A stretch of 37,744 bases of DNA. Source: Lachnospiraceae bacterium. Its GTDB lineage: Bacteria; Bacillota; Clostridia; Lachnospirales; Lachnospiraceae. Location of the stretch: contig JAEEHY010000175.1 of assembly GCA_016281085.1 (NCBI GenBank), forward strand, positions 1-37,744, written 5' to 3'. The notes under the pieces are model-generated. The model was given only the letters and a program-made list of their open reading frames with translations, ran no database searches and had not been told where the DNA came from. Positions 1-8,550 of this stretch are shown in pieces. A program made the position numbers and the translations under genes. Each line of letters starts with the position of its first letter. Position 1 is the first letter of the stretch.

Positions 1-141
1 AACTATTCAGAACAGGCTCAAAATACTACGTATTTTTCGCTGTTTTGGATTCATCCAATACATATATTTATAAAATATGCCCCTTACAAGCAAGCTTGAC
101 GGTTCATATTTTAAAATATATGTGCTGTTCTGAATAGTTAC
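1..141 (+). repeat. Palindromic repeat element, copy 1 (orientation A, clipped by window start)
   Basis: One of four related 142-143 bp elements in the window. The first two bases (GT) lie outside, so the full copy would be 143 bp. Its ends are the inverted repeat AACTATTCAGAACAG / CTGTTCTGAATAGTT. Internal hairpins are AAAATAC-tac-GTATTTT, TTGGA-ttca-TCCAA and a long A/T-rich arm whose tip is CAAG-caag-CTTG, where the other copies have CATG/CATG. It sits just beyond the rpmB terminator. It has no coding capacity and is MITE-like in size and form. Confidence 0.9.
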
Positions 142-146
142 CAAAT

Positions 147-173
147 AAAAAAACTGCCTTACGGCAGCTCTTT
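147..173 (-). terminator. Intrinsic terminator of rpmB
   Basis: Read leftward, the stem CTGCC, loop GTAA and stem GGCAG are followed directly by a run of seven T. It lies 20-50 bases after the rpmB stop codon. This is the clearest rho-independent terminator in the window. Confidence 0.85.
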
Positions 174-194
174 TATCCGAATTGATAAATATTA

Positions 195-380
195 TTACGC
201 GCGTTCAACCTTGCCTGACTTCAAACAGTTAGTGCAAACATGAAGCCTTGTGGGGGTTCCGTTAACCTTACATTTAACCCTCTTAACATTTGCATTGAAA
301 ATTCTGTTTGATCTTCTATGTGAATGACTAACATTGTTTCCAAAATGAACGCCTTTTCCACAAATATCACACTTTGCCAT
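195..380 (-). CDS. rpmB: Large ribosomal subunit protein bL28
   Basis: A 61-residue basic protein of the bL28 family, a structural component of the 50S subunit. It has two CxxC pairs (CDIC near residues 4-7, CTNC near 49-52) of the zinc-ribbon type, together with the conserved N-terminal GKG and SHSHRRSNR stretches. I chose the ATG at 380 because AAGGAGGT lies 8-15 bases upstream. An in-frame GTG at 389 falls inside that ribosome-binding site and is not a plausible start. The gene is monocistronic, leftward, divergent from asp23, and ends in a strong terminator. The divergent rpmB / asp23-fakA arrangement is also known from Bacillus subtilis (rpmB / yloU-yloV). Confidence 0.96.
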   Translation of the reverse strand: MAKCDICGKGVHFGNNVSHSHRRSNRIFNANVKRVKCKVNGTPTRLHVCTNCLKSGKVERA

Positions 381-406
381 CGGTCGCACCTCCTTACATA
401 GTCATT

Positions 407-436
407 ATTATACTCTGATCGCAAACTCCGCAACAA
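407..436 (-). promoter_or_regulatory. Candidate promoter of rpmB
   Basis: On the minus strand a perfect TATAAT lies at 412-407, with a weak -35 TTGTTG at 436-431 and an 18-base spacer. It is 27 bases upstream of the chosen start codon. The -35 match is partial. Confidence 0.45.
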
Positions 437-512
437 AATGTATTCTATCAGATGTTTTTTATAAATGCAAGCGTAAATAAGTAAAAGATTAAAAAATCTA
501 AGTTTTCTTTTG

Positions 513-538
513 TTGACAAACAGTGTATAATATATAAG
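513..538 (+). promoter_or_regulatory. Candidate promoter of asp23-fakA-recG
   Basis: A consensus TTGACA at 513-518 is followed by the A/T-rich run TATAATATATAAG (526-538). The best -10 choices give a spacer of 7 nt (TATAAT) or 14 nt (TATAAG), both short, so the exact promoter is uncertain. It is the only promoter-like element before asp23. Confidence 0.4.
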
Positions 539-608
539 CGTATGTTTTGGCAGACAACAGACAATGCAGCAAATGTCTGTTAAGAAAGAGGGAAGAGGAG
601 GAACTTTC

Positions 609-965
609 ATGAAGGGTTACATTAAAACGCAGGTCGGCAATGTCAGTATAGATACGGAAGTTATCGCCCAGTATGCAGGTTCTGTTGCTGTTGAATGCTT
701 TGGAATAGTAGGCATGGCTGCTGTTAACGTTACAGACGGAATAGTCAAGCTTCTGAGGAAGGATAAGCTTACAAGGGGTATTAACGTTACACTCAAGGAT
801 AACCAGCTTACACTTGACTTCCATGTAATAGTTGCATATGGGGTAAGCATCAAGACAGTGTGCGACAATCTCATAAGCAATGTTAAATATAAAGTAGAAG
901 AGTTTACAGGACTTGGCATTGAGAAGATAAATATTTATGTCGAGGGTGTAAGGGTAATTGATTAA
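609..965 (+). CDS. Asp23/Gls24 family envelope-stress protein (YloU type)
   Basis: A 118-residue protein of the Asp23/Gls24 family (alkaline shock protein 23, YloU/YqhY type). These are small, highly expressed cytoplasmic proteins, some attached to the membrane, linked to cell-envelope homeostasis. The core reads VSIDTEVIAQYAGSVAVECFGIVGMA and later DFHVIVAYGVSIKTVCDNL, typical of the fold. No membrane segment or signal peptide is visible. The start at ATG 609 is preceded by GAGGAGG. An upstream in-frame ATG at 564 has no ribosome-binding site and would add an unconserved basic leader. The gene is followed after 15 bases by fakA, the same order as yloU-yloV in Bacillus. Confidence 0.93.
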   Translation: MKGYIKTQVGNVSIDTEVIAQYAGSVAVECFGIVGMAAVNVTDGIVKLLRKDKLTRGINVTLKDNQLTLDFHVIVAYGVSIKTVCDNLISNVKYKVEEFTGLGIEKINIYVEGVRVID

Positions 966-980
966 GGAGGAGTAACACAA

Positions 981-2798
981 GTGAGTTCGAATACGATCGA
1001 CGCTAAAATGTTGTCGAAGATGTTTTTAACAGGCGCCAAGTCACTCGAAGCCAGAAAGGCCTGGATTAATGAGTTGAATGTTTTTCCGGTTCCTGACGGC
1101 GATACGGGCACCAATATGACGCTGACCATTATGACGGCGGCCAAGGATGTTGCCGCGATGGGCAGGATAGAGATGGAACCGCTGTGTAAGGCGATAGCTT
1201 CAGGATCGCTAAGGGGAGCGAGAGGCAATTCGGGTGTCATACTTTCACAGCTTTTACGAGGATTTACCAAGGGCGTAAGAGATAAGGAATATATTGACAT
1301 CCCGACACTTGCAAGTTCATGTAACAAGGCTGTGGAGACCGCTTACAAGGCTGTAATGAAGCCAAAGGAGGGTACAATACTTACCGTGGCCAGAGGAGTT
1401 GCCGAGAAGGCGACCGAGCTGTGTGATACCACGGAAGATATGTCAACATTTCTTGAGGAACTCATCAAACATGCTGAGCATGTGCTGTCAAGAACACCGG
1501 AAATGTTACCTGTTCTTAAGCAGGCAGGAGTTGTTGATTCGGGCGGACAGGGACTCGTCGAAATATTAAAGGGTGCGTATCAGGCTTATCTGGGAAACGA
1601 AGTTGTATTTTCCGTAGAGGAAGACGAACTGCCGGCTATGACTTCGGACCGTGGATATGAGGTTCAGGCCAACTTTGAAATAAAATACGGATACTGTACC
1701 GAGTTCATAGTTATGCTTGATAAGGTATTTAATGCAAAGAATGAGCAGGATTTTAAGAATTTTCTTGAAACAATAGGCGATTCCATAGTTTGTGTCGCGG
1801 ATGAGGATTATGTAAAGGTTCATGTGCATACAAACGATCCCGGACTGGCTATCCAGAAGGCTCTTACCTACGGTGCTCTTTCAAGGATCAAAATAGATAA
1901 CATGAGGGAGGAGCATCAGGAGAAGCTGTTTAAGATGTCGAAGAACTCATCCGGACAGACTACATATGAGGAAATATCCGGAAAAACGCCGCAGGACAAT
2001 GCAGATAACAATGAAGCAGTCCGTTCACGCGATGATATGCGTGAAATAACCGGTATATCCGACAAGATGGGTAATAAGAAGAGCACGGATGTTAATGATG
2101 ATGCGGGCAGCAAGGATCAGGCCGATGCCGGCGAACACAAAAATATAGGATTTATATCTGTTTCAATGGGAGATGGACTTAACGGGATATTTAAGGGACT
2201 CGGCGTAGACCGGATCATATCCGGCGGACAGACCATGAACCCGAGTACTGAGGATATGCTCCGTGCGGTAAATGAGATAAATGCGGATAATATCTTCATT
2301 CTTCCCAACAACAAGAATATCATTATGGCCGCAAATCAGGTCAAATATATGGTGGAAGACAAGAAGATTTATGTTATACCGACAAAGACCATACCGCAGG
2401 GTATCACGGCACTTATAAATTATACCTCGGATATGAGCGCAGATGATAATGAAGAGGCAATGAACAGAGCCATTGCAGATGTCAAGACCGGTCAGGTTAC
2501 ATATGCGGTAAGGGATACCGTGATCAATAATATTGAAATAAAGCAGGGAAATATTATGGGTATCGGTGATAAAGAAATACTTGCCGTGGGTGATATTGTG
2601 GAAGATACAGCATTGAAAATGATAGACAATATGGTCAGCGATACATCTGAGCTTATAAGCATTTATTACGGACGCGATACGGATGAACAGGATGCGGGTG
2701 ATTTCCTGCGCAGTGTTGAGGATAAGTTCCCGCAGTGTGATGTGGAGATGCATTTTGGCGGTCAGCCGATATATTACTACGTGGTTTCGGTGGAATGA
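981..2798 (+). CDS. fakA: Fatty acid kinase FakA / DAK2 domain protein (YloV)
   Basis: A 605-residue protein starting at GTG 981 with AAGGAGG ahead of it. The N-terminal DhaL/DAK2 kinase domain (about 1-210) carries the nucleotide-binding DGDTGTNM at residues 39-46, SLRGARGNSGV near 75-85 and VDSGGQGLVE near 185-194. A C-terminal domain (about 390-605) matches the FakA partner-binding region. By family, FakA phosphorylates FakB-bound fatty acids, producing acyl-phosphate for phospholipid synthesis. No fakB (DegV) gene is in the window. Residues of about 315-385 form a hydrophilic, Asp/Asn/Lys-rich linker, which makes the protein longer than the roughly 550-residue staphylococcal FakA. It is probably co-transcribed with asp23 and recG. 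Confidence 0.93.
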   Translation: MSSNTIDAKMLSKMFLTGAKSLEARKAWINELNVFPVPDGDTGTNMTLTIMTAAKDVAAMGRIEMEPLCKAIASGSLRGARGNSGVILSQLLRGFTKGVRDKEYIDIPTLASSCNKAVETAYKAVMKPKEGTILTVARGVAEKATELCDTTEDMSTFLEELIKHAEHVLSRTPEMLPVLKQAGVVDSGGQGLVEILKGAYQAYLGNEVVFSVEEDELPAMTSDRGYEVQANFEIKYGYCTEFIVMLDKVFNAKNEQDFKNFLETIGDSIVCVADEDYVKVHVHTNDPGLAIQKALTYGALSRIKIDNMREEHQEKLFKMSKNSSGQTTYEEISGKTPQDNADNNEAVRSRDDMREITGISDKMGNKKSTDVNDDAGSKDQADAGEHKNIGFISVSMGDGLNGIFKGLGVDRIISGGQTMNPSTEDMLRAVNEINADNIFILPNNKNIIMAANQVKYMVEDKKIYVIPTKTIPQGITALINYTSDMSADDNEEAMNRAIADVKTGQVTYAVRDTVINNIEIKQGNIMGIGDKEILAVGDIVEDTALKMIDNMVSDTSELISIYYGRDTDEQDAGDFLRSVEDKFPQCDVEMHFGGQPIYYYVVSVE

Positions 2799-2824
2799 CC
2801 GCAGATGGCAGTTAACCGGTTACG

Positions 2825-4861
2825 ATGATGGATGACAACAGAGATATTAAAGATTTAAAGGGAATAGGCGATAAAACAGCAAGTCTATACCATAAGGTCG
2901 GCATATATACATATGGCGACCTTATGTGTTATTATCCCAGGGATTATATGAAATATGATCCTCCGGTGACGCTTAGCAATGACCGGATCGGATCCTTTGT
3001 TTTTGCGCGTGTCAGGCTTAACAGCAGACCGCTTATGAGAAAGGCCGGCAGAATGGCGGTTGTCTCTGCGCAGGGGACGGCAGACGGCGGTGAAGTAAGG
3101 GCTGTATGGTTTCATATGCCATATCTGACCCGATCATTAAGATCCGGAAGTGAATACATATTTGCAGGTGAGCTGAAGAAGAACGGACAGTATTTCTCTT
3201 TTGAGCAGCCTCTTATCTTTTCGACAGAGGAGTATGAAAGGCTGAAAGATACATTACAGCCTATTTATCCACTGACGAAAGGACTTACCAACAATGCGGT
3301 GAAAAAGGCCGTAAAGCAGGTGCTTTCATCATATAAAAATGATGATATGATATCGGGGATCAGGCTGTCGGATGCTCTGAACGGTATTCATTTTCCAAAG
3401 AACACGGAAGAACTCAGGATATCAAGAGAGGCTTTGGTTTATGATGAATTTCTGTTGTTTATTTTGAGGCTCAGGCTCCTTAAGGAGGATAATGAAAGAG
3501 CGGTTAATTCGTTTGATATAGTCAGATCGGACAAAGTACACAATATAATGGAGTCTCTTCCGTACAGCCTTACGAAGGCTCAGATAAAAGCCTTTAATGA
3601 TGTTGAGAAGGATATGACCGGCAGACATTCCATGAGCAGGCTTATACAGGGTGATGTGGGCTGTGGTAAAACAATAGTGGCGATACTTGCATGCCTCACG
3701 GCTGCCCTTTGCGGGTATCAGTGTGCGGTAATGGTACCTACGGAAATCCTTGCCTCACAGCATTATGCTTCGTTTATGTCATTGATCGAACAGTATAATA
3801 TGGATGTTCAGGTCTGCCTGCTTACGGGGTCTATGAGTGCGGCATCCAAAAGGGAAGCCTTAAAGAAGATCGAAAACGGAGAAGCAGGTATTGTAATAGG
3901 GACACATGCACTCTTTCAGAGCAGGGTATCATACAGGAACCTTGCCCTTGTGGTGACTGATGAGCAGCACAGGTTCGGTGTCAGACAGAGAGGATTTCTT
4001 GTTGATAAAGGTGAAGCGGGGGTGCCGCATGTGCTTGTTATGAGTGCCACTCCCATACCCAGAACTCTGGCGATCATGATCTATGGTGATCTGGACATAT
4101 CCGTTATAGATGAAGTGCCGGCAAGAAGACTTCCGGTTAAGAACTGTGTGGTCGGAACATCATACAGAAATAAAGCATATGATTTCATACAAAAAGAGGT
4201 TTCCAATGGACATCAGGCTTATGTTATCTGCCCTTTGGTAGAGAAAAATGAGGAGCTGGATCTTAAGGATGTTGAGACATATACGCAGGAACTGAGAAGC
4301 TTACTGCCGTCATCGATAAGCATAGCATGTCTGCATGGCCAGATGAAGCCTGCAAAAAAAGATGAAGTGATGAAGGATTATCTGGAAGGGCGTGTGGATG
4401 TGCTCGTTTCAACAACAGTGGTTGAAGTTGGAGTAAATGTTCCCAATGCCACAGTGATGATGATAGAGAATGCTGAACGCTTCGGCCTTGCACAGCTGCA
4501 TCAGCTCAGAGGACGCATCGGAAGGGGAGATGCTCAATCCTATTGTATTTTTATAAATTCAAGCGACAGCGAAAAGAGCATGAACCGGCTTTCTGTCCTT
4601 AACCGTTCAAATGACGGCTTTTATATTGCCTCCGAAGATCTCAAGCAACGAGGTCCCGGTGATATGTTCGGAATAAGGCAGAGCGGAGATATGCAGTTTA
4701 AGCTGGGAGATGTTTTCACAGACGCATCCGTACTTGAAAGAGCGTCAAAGGATGCATCCGGAATCCTTGAAAATGATCCGGATCTTTCCCAAAAAGAAAA
4801 TGCACATATAAGGGAACGGATCGATAAGCTGAACGAAGTCGCCGATATACATGCATTATAA
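2825..4861 (+). CDS. recG: ATP-dependent DNA helicase RecG
   Basis: A 678-residue, full-length RecG, the helicase that remodels stalled replication forks and Holliday junctions. The N-terminal wedge/OB region begins with the helix-hairpin-helix-like LKGIGDKTASLYHKVGI. Walker A GDVGCGKT is at 276-283, the DEQH box near 380, the SATPIPRT motif III just after it, and motif VI reads QLHQLRGRIGRG. Two tandem ATGs at 2825 and 2828 could start it; no strong Shine-Dalgarno site is visible, so translation may depend on the upstream gene 26 bases away. It is convergent with cheY, with 21 bases between the stop codons and no clear terminator there. Confidence 0.97.
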   Translation: MMDDNRDIKDLKGIGDKTASLYHKVGIYTYGDLMCYYPRDYMKYDPPVTLSNDRIGSFVFARVRLNSRPLMRKAGRMAVVSAQGTADGGEVRAVWFHMPYLTRSLRSGSEYIFAGELKKNGQYFSFEQPLIFSTEEYERLKDTLQPIYPLTKGLTNNAVKKAVKQVLSSYKNDDMISGIRLSDALNGIHFPKNTEELRISREALVYDEFLLFILRLRLLKEDNERAVNSFDIVRSDKVHNIMESLPYSLTKAQIKAFNDVEKDMTGRHSMSRLIQGDVGCGKTIVAILACLTAALCGYQCAVMVPTEILASQHYASFMSLIEQYNMDVQVCLLTGSMSAASKREALKKIENGEAGIVIGTHALFQSRVSYRNLALVVTDEQHRFGVRQRGFLVDKGEAGVPHVLVMSATPIPRTLAIMIYGDLDISVIDEVPARRLPVKNCVVGTSYRNKAYDFIQKEVSNGHQAYVICPLVEKNEELDLKDVETYTQELRSLLPSSISIACLHGQMKPAKKDEVMKDYLEGRVDVLVSTTVVEVGVNVPNATVMMIENAERFGLAQLHQLRGRIGRGDAQSYCIFINSSDSEKSMNRLSVLNRSNDGFYIASEDLKQRGPGDMFGIRQSGDMQFKLGDVFTDASVLERASKDASGILENDPDLSQKENAHIRERIDKLNEVADIHAL

Positions 4862-4882
4862 AATAGTATTTGATTGATAAAT

Positions 4883-5239
4883 TCAGATGAATTTCTTTAT
4901 GGTTTCTATGGCTACATCTGGATCGTAGGGCTTCTGGATGAAATCCACGGCACCGAGCTTCAGGGCTTCCATTATCTTATCCTTCTGTCCCGCAGCACTC
5001 ACCATGATAACTTTCTGATCCGGATATTTCTCACGTATTTGCTTCAATGCTTCCATGCCGTCCATTTCGGGCATTGTTATATCAAGTGTGACAAGATCCG
5101 GTGTATTGGTTTCGAGGAACTGAAGAGCTTCAATACCGTTTCCGGCATTTCCGATCACTTCTAATCCTGCGTTCTTGAGAGAACCGGCGAGCATCTTTCG
5201 CATTGTGCGCGAATCATCAACAATAAGTATTGTACTCAT
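4883..5239 (-). CDS. Stand-alone CheY-like response regulator
   Basis: A 118-residue single receiver domain with no output domain. The acidic pair follows ILIVDD (residues 4-9), the phospho-acceptor Asp lies in LVTLDITMPEMDG, the conserved Ser is in VSAAGQ and the Lys in FIQKPYD. This is the CheY pattern: the phosphorylated domain would bind the flagellar switch or another target. I chose ATG 5239 because GGAGG lies just upstream; a further in-frame ATG at 5254 overlaps that site. It lies downstream of a CheX-domain gene (35-base gap) in one leftward unit, so the CheX protein is its likely phosphatase. No other chemotaxis gene is in the window. Confidence 0.92.
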   Translation of the reverse strand: MSTILIVDDSRTMRKMLAGSLKNAGLEVIGNAGNGIEALQFLETNTPDLVTLDITMPEMDGMEALKQIREKYPDQKVIMVSAAGQKDKIMEALKLGAVDFIQKPYDPDVAIETIKKFI

Positions 5240-5274
5240 TGGTACATCCTCCATGAATAATTGATATTGTATGA

Positions 5275-6168
5275 CTAAGATTCCTCGACCGTGAAATTGT
5301 CTGAAAGAATAACCGACAATGTAATGCTTTTATCAAAAACATGGAGAGGAACATTTATTATATCTTCTGAATTAACTGTATTGTTTCCTATATGGTAATG
5401 AGGTGCGACCATATCAATATTTATAAACCTGTGACTTATATCTGTGGCAAATATACCGTTTATACAGTTGATAAGTTCACATATTGAATCAAGCGCATCA
5501 TCCATATCTTCTATGTATTCGGAACCTGCGAAACCGACAGCGGTCTTCATTAAAGTATCCGTATCTCCCGAAATCGCAAGAAGGAGATTGAAATCACCGT
5601 GAGAAGCCTGATAACAAAGGTTCTCGCATATGAGCTTATCACTTGTGTAAGGACGCTCAAGATAAACATGATAATCAACAAGCCTTGAAAGAGTTCTTAT
5701 CGCAACACCGATAAGTTCCTTGGCATAGGGCGGAAGATCATACAGATAAATAGGTACGATCCTGTCTATATCACAGCTCTTGAAATCCTCCATATCGGTC
5801 AAGGTATATCCGTTATCCTGCTGAAAATCATTAAGAAGATCAACAATCTCGTTCATTGTAATGAACTTAAGATCGACAGCGGACTGTACAAATGAAAGGA
5901 ATCCGTTCCCCTGAAGCGTGAGCAGCCTTGATACCTGATTGTCCGTAAGATAACCCTTTTCAACCGCAAGGTCACCAAAACGCTTGTCGGTAAGCGACTG
6001 CAGCTTGTTTATTTCCTCTACCTGTGACGGAGTCATAAGGTTTTCAGACTCGGCGATCATACCCAGACGTACGCGTTTTCTGGCCTGAAGATCAAATATC
6101 TTCTCAAGACTTTCGGGACCTATTTTACCGCTTCTAACCAGATAATCAGCCAAAATACGATCAAACAT
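5275..6168 (-). CDS. MshEN-like (c-di-GMP-binding) repeats fused to a CheX phosphatase domain
   Basis: A 297-residue cytoplasmic protein. The N-terminus contains three consecutive 24-residue repeats at 5-28, 34-57 and 63-86, separated by exactly five residues, with a degenerate fourth ending at Q116. Each ends in LQ. Repeats 2 and 3 begin R-[LF]-G, and repeats 1 and 3 have Gly at position 10. This 24-5-24 spacing is the layout described for MshEN/GspE N-terminal domains, which bind c-di-GMP in MshE. The C-terminal part (about 150-297) resembles CheX, with the E-x-x-N signature in CELINCINGIF near 230-240. CheX dephosphorylates CheY-P. Fusion and neighbourhood suggest a CheY phosphatase tuned by c-di-GMP; that coupling is inference. 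Confidence 0.8.
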   Translation of the reverse strand: MFDRILADYLVRSGKIGPESLEKIFDLQARKRVRLGMIAESENLMTPSQVEEINKLQSLTDKRFGDLAVEKGYLTDNQVSRLLTLQGNGFLSFVQSAVDLKFITMNEIVDLLNDFQQDNGYTLTDMEDFKSCDIDRIVPIYLYDLPPYAKELIGVAIRTLSRLVDYHVYLERPYTSDKLICENLCYQASHGDFNLLLAISGDTDTLMKTAVGFAGSEYIEDMDDALDSICELINCINGIFATDISHRFINIDMVAPHYHIGNNTVNSEDIINVPLHVFDKSITLSVILSDNFTVEES

Positions 6169-6207
6169 AATGTTTCTCCTTTAGACAAACAATTTTGTAC
6201 ATATATA

Positions 6208-6236
6208 ATAATAGCAAAAATATTACGCAACTTCAA
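6208..6236 (-). promoter_or_regulatory. Promoter of the CheX-CheY unit
   Basis: On the minus strand TTGAAG (6236-6231) and TATTAT (6213-6208) are separated by 17 bases, a good sigma-A type match. It is about 40 bases upstream of the start codon at 6168, which has AAAGGAG as its ribosome-binding site. It does not look like a sigma-28 flagellar promoter. Confidence 0.65.
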
Positions 6237-6259
6237 TGAATAAGTTGGTTTTATTTTAT

Positions 6260-6401
6260 GTAACTATTCAGAACAGCACAAATATTTTAAAATATGACTC
6301 TCATGCTAGCATGAAAGAGGCATGTTTTATAAATATTTGTATTGGATGAATCCCCAAAAGCGAAAAATACGAAGTATTTTGAGCCTGTTATGAATAGTTA
6401 C
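6260..6401 (-). repeat. Palindromic repeat element, copy 2 (orientation B)
   Basis: A 142-bp copy, inverted relative to copies 1 and 3, with ends GTAACTATTCAGAACAG and CTGTTATGAATAGTTAC (one mismatch). The long arm pairs ACAAATATTT with AAATATTTGT where copy 4 pairs ACATAAATTT with AAATTTATGT, so both sides changed together. It lies between the divergent promoters of the cheX unit and the topoisomerase operon. The immediate flanks (TATTTTAT and AATTTTAA) are A/T-rich and only loosely alike, so a target duplication is uncertain. Confidence 0.9.
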
Positions 6402-6470
6402 AATTTTAATATAATCCGACCCCATAATTTGTTGTGTGAAAATTTGTTCGTACAATAATTGGTGTTTTTC

Positions 6471-6498
6471 TTGAAAAATAACAAAACTATGTTATAAT
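6471..6498 (+). promoter_or_regulatory. Promoter of the topoisomerase operon
   Basis: TTGAAA at 6471-6476 and a perfect TATAAT at 6493-6498 have a 16-base spacer. Transcription from about 6505 would leave a leader of about 105 bases before the start codon at 6611. Confidence 0.7.
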
Positions 6499-6540
6499 GT
6501 TATATGTTTTTGAGGATGTGGGAGTATATTTGTTTCATTT

Positions 6541-6569
6541 TATGTCTTTGGCCTGGTGCAAATGACATA
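6541..6569 (+). other. Hairpin in the topoisomerase leader
   Basis: TATGTCTTTG (6541-6550) can pair with CAAATGACATA (6559-6569) as 10 base pairs with one bulged T and an 8-base loop. No U-run follows, so it is not an intrinsic terminator. It could be a leader structure or chance. Confidence 0.3.
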
Positions 6570-6610
6570 TATATGAACAAAAGAGGAATAATGTCATAAG
6601 GGGTAAAGGT

Positions 6611-8530
6611 ATGGCAAATAAAGTTACATATGATGCAAGCAGTATCACAGTTCTTGAAGGTCTTGAGGCTGTCCGCAAGCGTCCGGGAATGTATATAGGT
6701 AGCGTGACGACCAAGGGACTAAATCACCTGATTTATGAAATTGTAGACAATTCCGTTGATGAGCACCTTGCCGGGTTCTGCTCGGAGATAAAGGTTACTC
6801 TTGAAGCAGACGGGTCCGCGACGATCGAGGATAACGGCAGGGGAATACCCGTTGGTATGCATGAAAAGGGAATGAGCGCCGAAAGACTGGTTTTTACCAC
6901 TCTGCACGCAGGCGGTAAGTTCGATGATTCCGTTTATAAGACCAGCGGAGGACTGCACGGAGTAGGTTCATCGGTCGTAAATGCTCTTTCCGAATACCTT
7001 GATATAGAGGTGAGACGTGAGGGCAAGGTTTTTCACGACAGATACAGCAGGGGAGTTCCCACGGTCGAGCTTGAAGACGGATTACTTCCCGTGATCGGCA
7101 GATCACGTACTACGGGTACCAAGATCAATTTCCTTCCGGATGATACCATTTTTGAGAAAACCAGGTTCAAGGAAGAGGATATAAAGAGCCGCCTGCATGA
7201 GACTGCATATCTCAATCCCGAACTTACGATTATATTTACGGATAACAGACAGGAGATTCCCGAGACTGAGACCTTTCATGAAGAGGACGGTATCATTGGC
7301 TTTGTCCGTGACATGAACCGTAATGAAGAAGCAATACATGAGCCGGTATTTTTCAGGGGCGAAGCAGACGGAATAAAGGTTGAGGTTGCATTCCAGTATG
7401 TTAATGATTTTCATGAGAATGTGCTGGGTTTCTGTAACAACATATACAATTCGGAGGGCGGAACCCATCTGACGGGCTTCAAGACGATGTTCACCAATGT
7501 CATGAACAATTACGCCAGGGAGCTGAATATCCTTAAGGAGAAGGATGCCAATTTCACCGGTGCCGATATAAGAAACGGAATGACTGCGGTTGTCTCGATA
7601 AAGCATCCGAGTCCGCGCTTTGAAGGCCAGACAAAGACCAAGCTGGACAATCAGGACGCAACCAAGGCAGTAGCCAAGGTCACGGGAGATGAAGTCGTAA
7701 GATATTTTGACAGAAACCTTGAAGACTTAAAGGCTGTCATCGCATGTGCCGAAAAGGCTGCCAAGATAAGAAAGACCGAGGAAAAGGCCAAGACCAATAT
7801 GCTCACCAAGCAGAAATACAGCTTTGACAGCAACGGCAAGCTGGCCAACTGCGAGAGCAGGGATGCTTCCAAATGTGAGATATTCATAGTCGAGGGTGAC
7901 TCGGCGGGCGGGTCGGCAAAGACTGCGAGAAACCGTATGTATCAGGCCATACTTCCGATCAGGGGTAAGATACTGAATGTGGAGAAGGCAACCATAGACA
8001 AGGTACTGGCCAATGCCGAGATAAAGACCATGATATATGCATTCGGCTGCGGTTTTTCGGAAGGATACGGAAATGACTTTGATATCACCAAGCTCAGATA
8101 TGATAAGATAATCATCATGGCTGATGCCGATGTGGACGGAGCCCATATTTCGACTCTTCTCCTGACACTGTTTTACAGGTTTATGCCGGAGCTTATATAT
8201 GAAGGACATGTATATATAGCAATGCCGCCCCTTTATAAGGCTATGCCCAGGAAGGGGAAGGAGGAATACCTGTATGATGACAAGGCTTTGTCGGAGTATC
8301 GCAAGTCTCATACCGATTTCACGCTTCAGCGTTATAAGGGACTCGGTGAAATGGATGCCGAACAGCTGTGGGAGACAACGCTGGATCCACAAAGGCGTAT
8401 GCTTAAGCAGGTTGAAATAGAGGATGCGCGTCTGGCAAGTAACACGACAGAAATGCTTATGGGTAATGAAGTTCCGCCGAGGAAGGCTTTCATATATAAA
8501 CATGCACGTGATGCGGAACTTGATATTTGA
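6611..8530 (+). CDS. Type IIA DNA topoisomerase subunit B (ParE/GyrB family)
   Basis: A 639-residue ATPase subunit of a type II topoisomerase, which couples ATP hydrolysis to passage of one duplex through another. The GHKL ATP site includes EIVDNSVDE (43-51), DNGRGIP (74-80) and YKTSGGLHGVG (109-119). The TOPRIM region has EGDSAGGSA near 433 and DADVDGAH near 510. The YKTSGGLHG form is more like ParE, and the partner subunit lacks a gyrase hallmark, so I favour a topoisomerase IV-like role. The gene is also not beside dnaA/recF. It may nevertheless be annotated gyrB. It starts at ATG 6611 behind AAGGGG and lies 20 bases before its partner. Confidence 0.93.
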   Translation: MANKVTYDASSITVLEGLEAVRKRPGMYIGSVTTKGLNHLIYEIVDNSVDEHLAGFCSEIKVTLEADGSATIEDNGRGIPVGMHEKGMSAERLVFTTLHAGGKFDDSVYKTSGGLHGVGSSVVNALSEYLDIEVRREGKVFHDRYSRGVPTVELEDGLLPVIGRSRTTGTKINFLPDDTIFEKTRFKEEDIKSRLHETAYLNPELTIIFTDNRQEIPETETFHEEDGIIGFVRDMNRNEEAIHEPVFFRGEADGIKVEVAFQYVNDFHENVLGFCNNIYNSEGGTHLTGFKTMFTNVMNNYARELNILKEKDANFTGADIRNGMTAVVSIKHPSPRFEGQTKTKLDNQDATKAVAKVTGDEVVRYFDRNLEDLKAVIACAEKAAKIRKTEEKAKTNMLTKQKYSFDSNGKLANCESRDASKCEIFIVEGDSAGGSAKTARNRMYQAILPIRGKILNVEKATIDKVLANAEIKTMIYAFGCGFSEGYGNDFDITKLRYDKIIIMADADVDGAHISTLLLTLFYRFMPELIYEGHVYIAMPPLYKAMPRKGKEEYLYDDKALSEYRKSHTDFTLQRYKGLGEMDAEQLWETTLDPQRRMLKQVEIEDARLASNTTEMLMGNEVPPRKAFIYKHARDAELDI

Positions 8531-8550
8531 TATATAAACAGGGAGTGGAA

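Noticed and set aside
498-980. Leftward 160-codon open frame opposite asp23
   Set aside because: Its Cys/Tyr/Asn-rich composition is typical of the reverse frame of a real gene, and asp23 on the other strand has a clear family and ribosome-binding site.
4879-4894. AAATTC-agat-GAATTT hairpin between recG and cheY as a terminator
   Set aside because: The stem is A/T-only apart from one pair, and it overlaps the cheY stop codon with no proper U-run.
4874-5164. Rightward 96-codon open frame after recG
   Set aside because: It is fully antisense to the CheY gene, has no ribosome-binding site and no domain; the CheY motifs on the minus strand are unmistakable.
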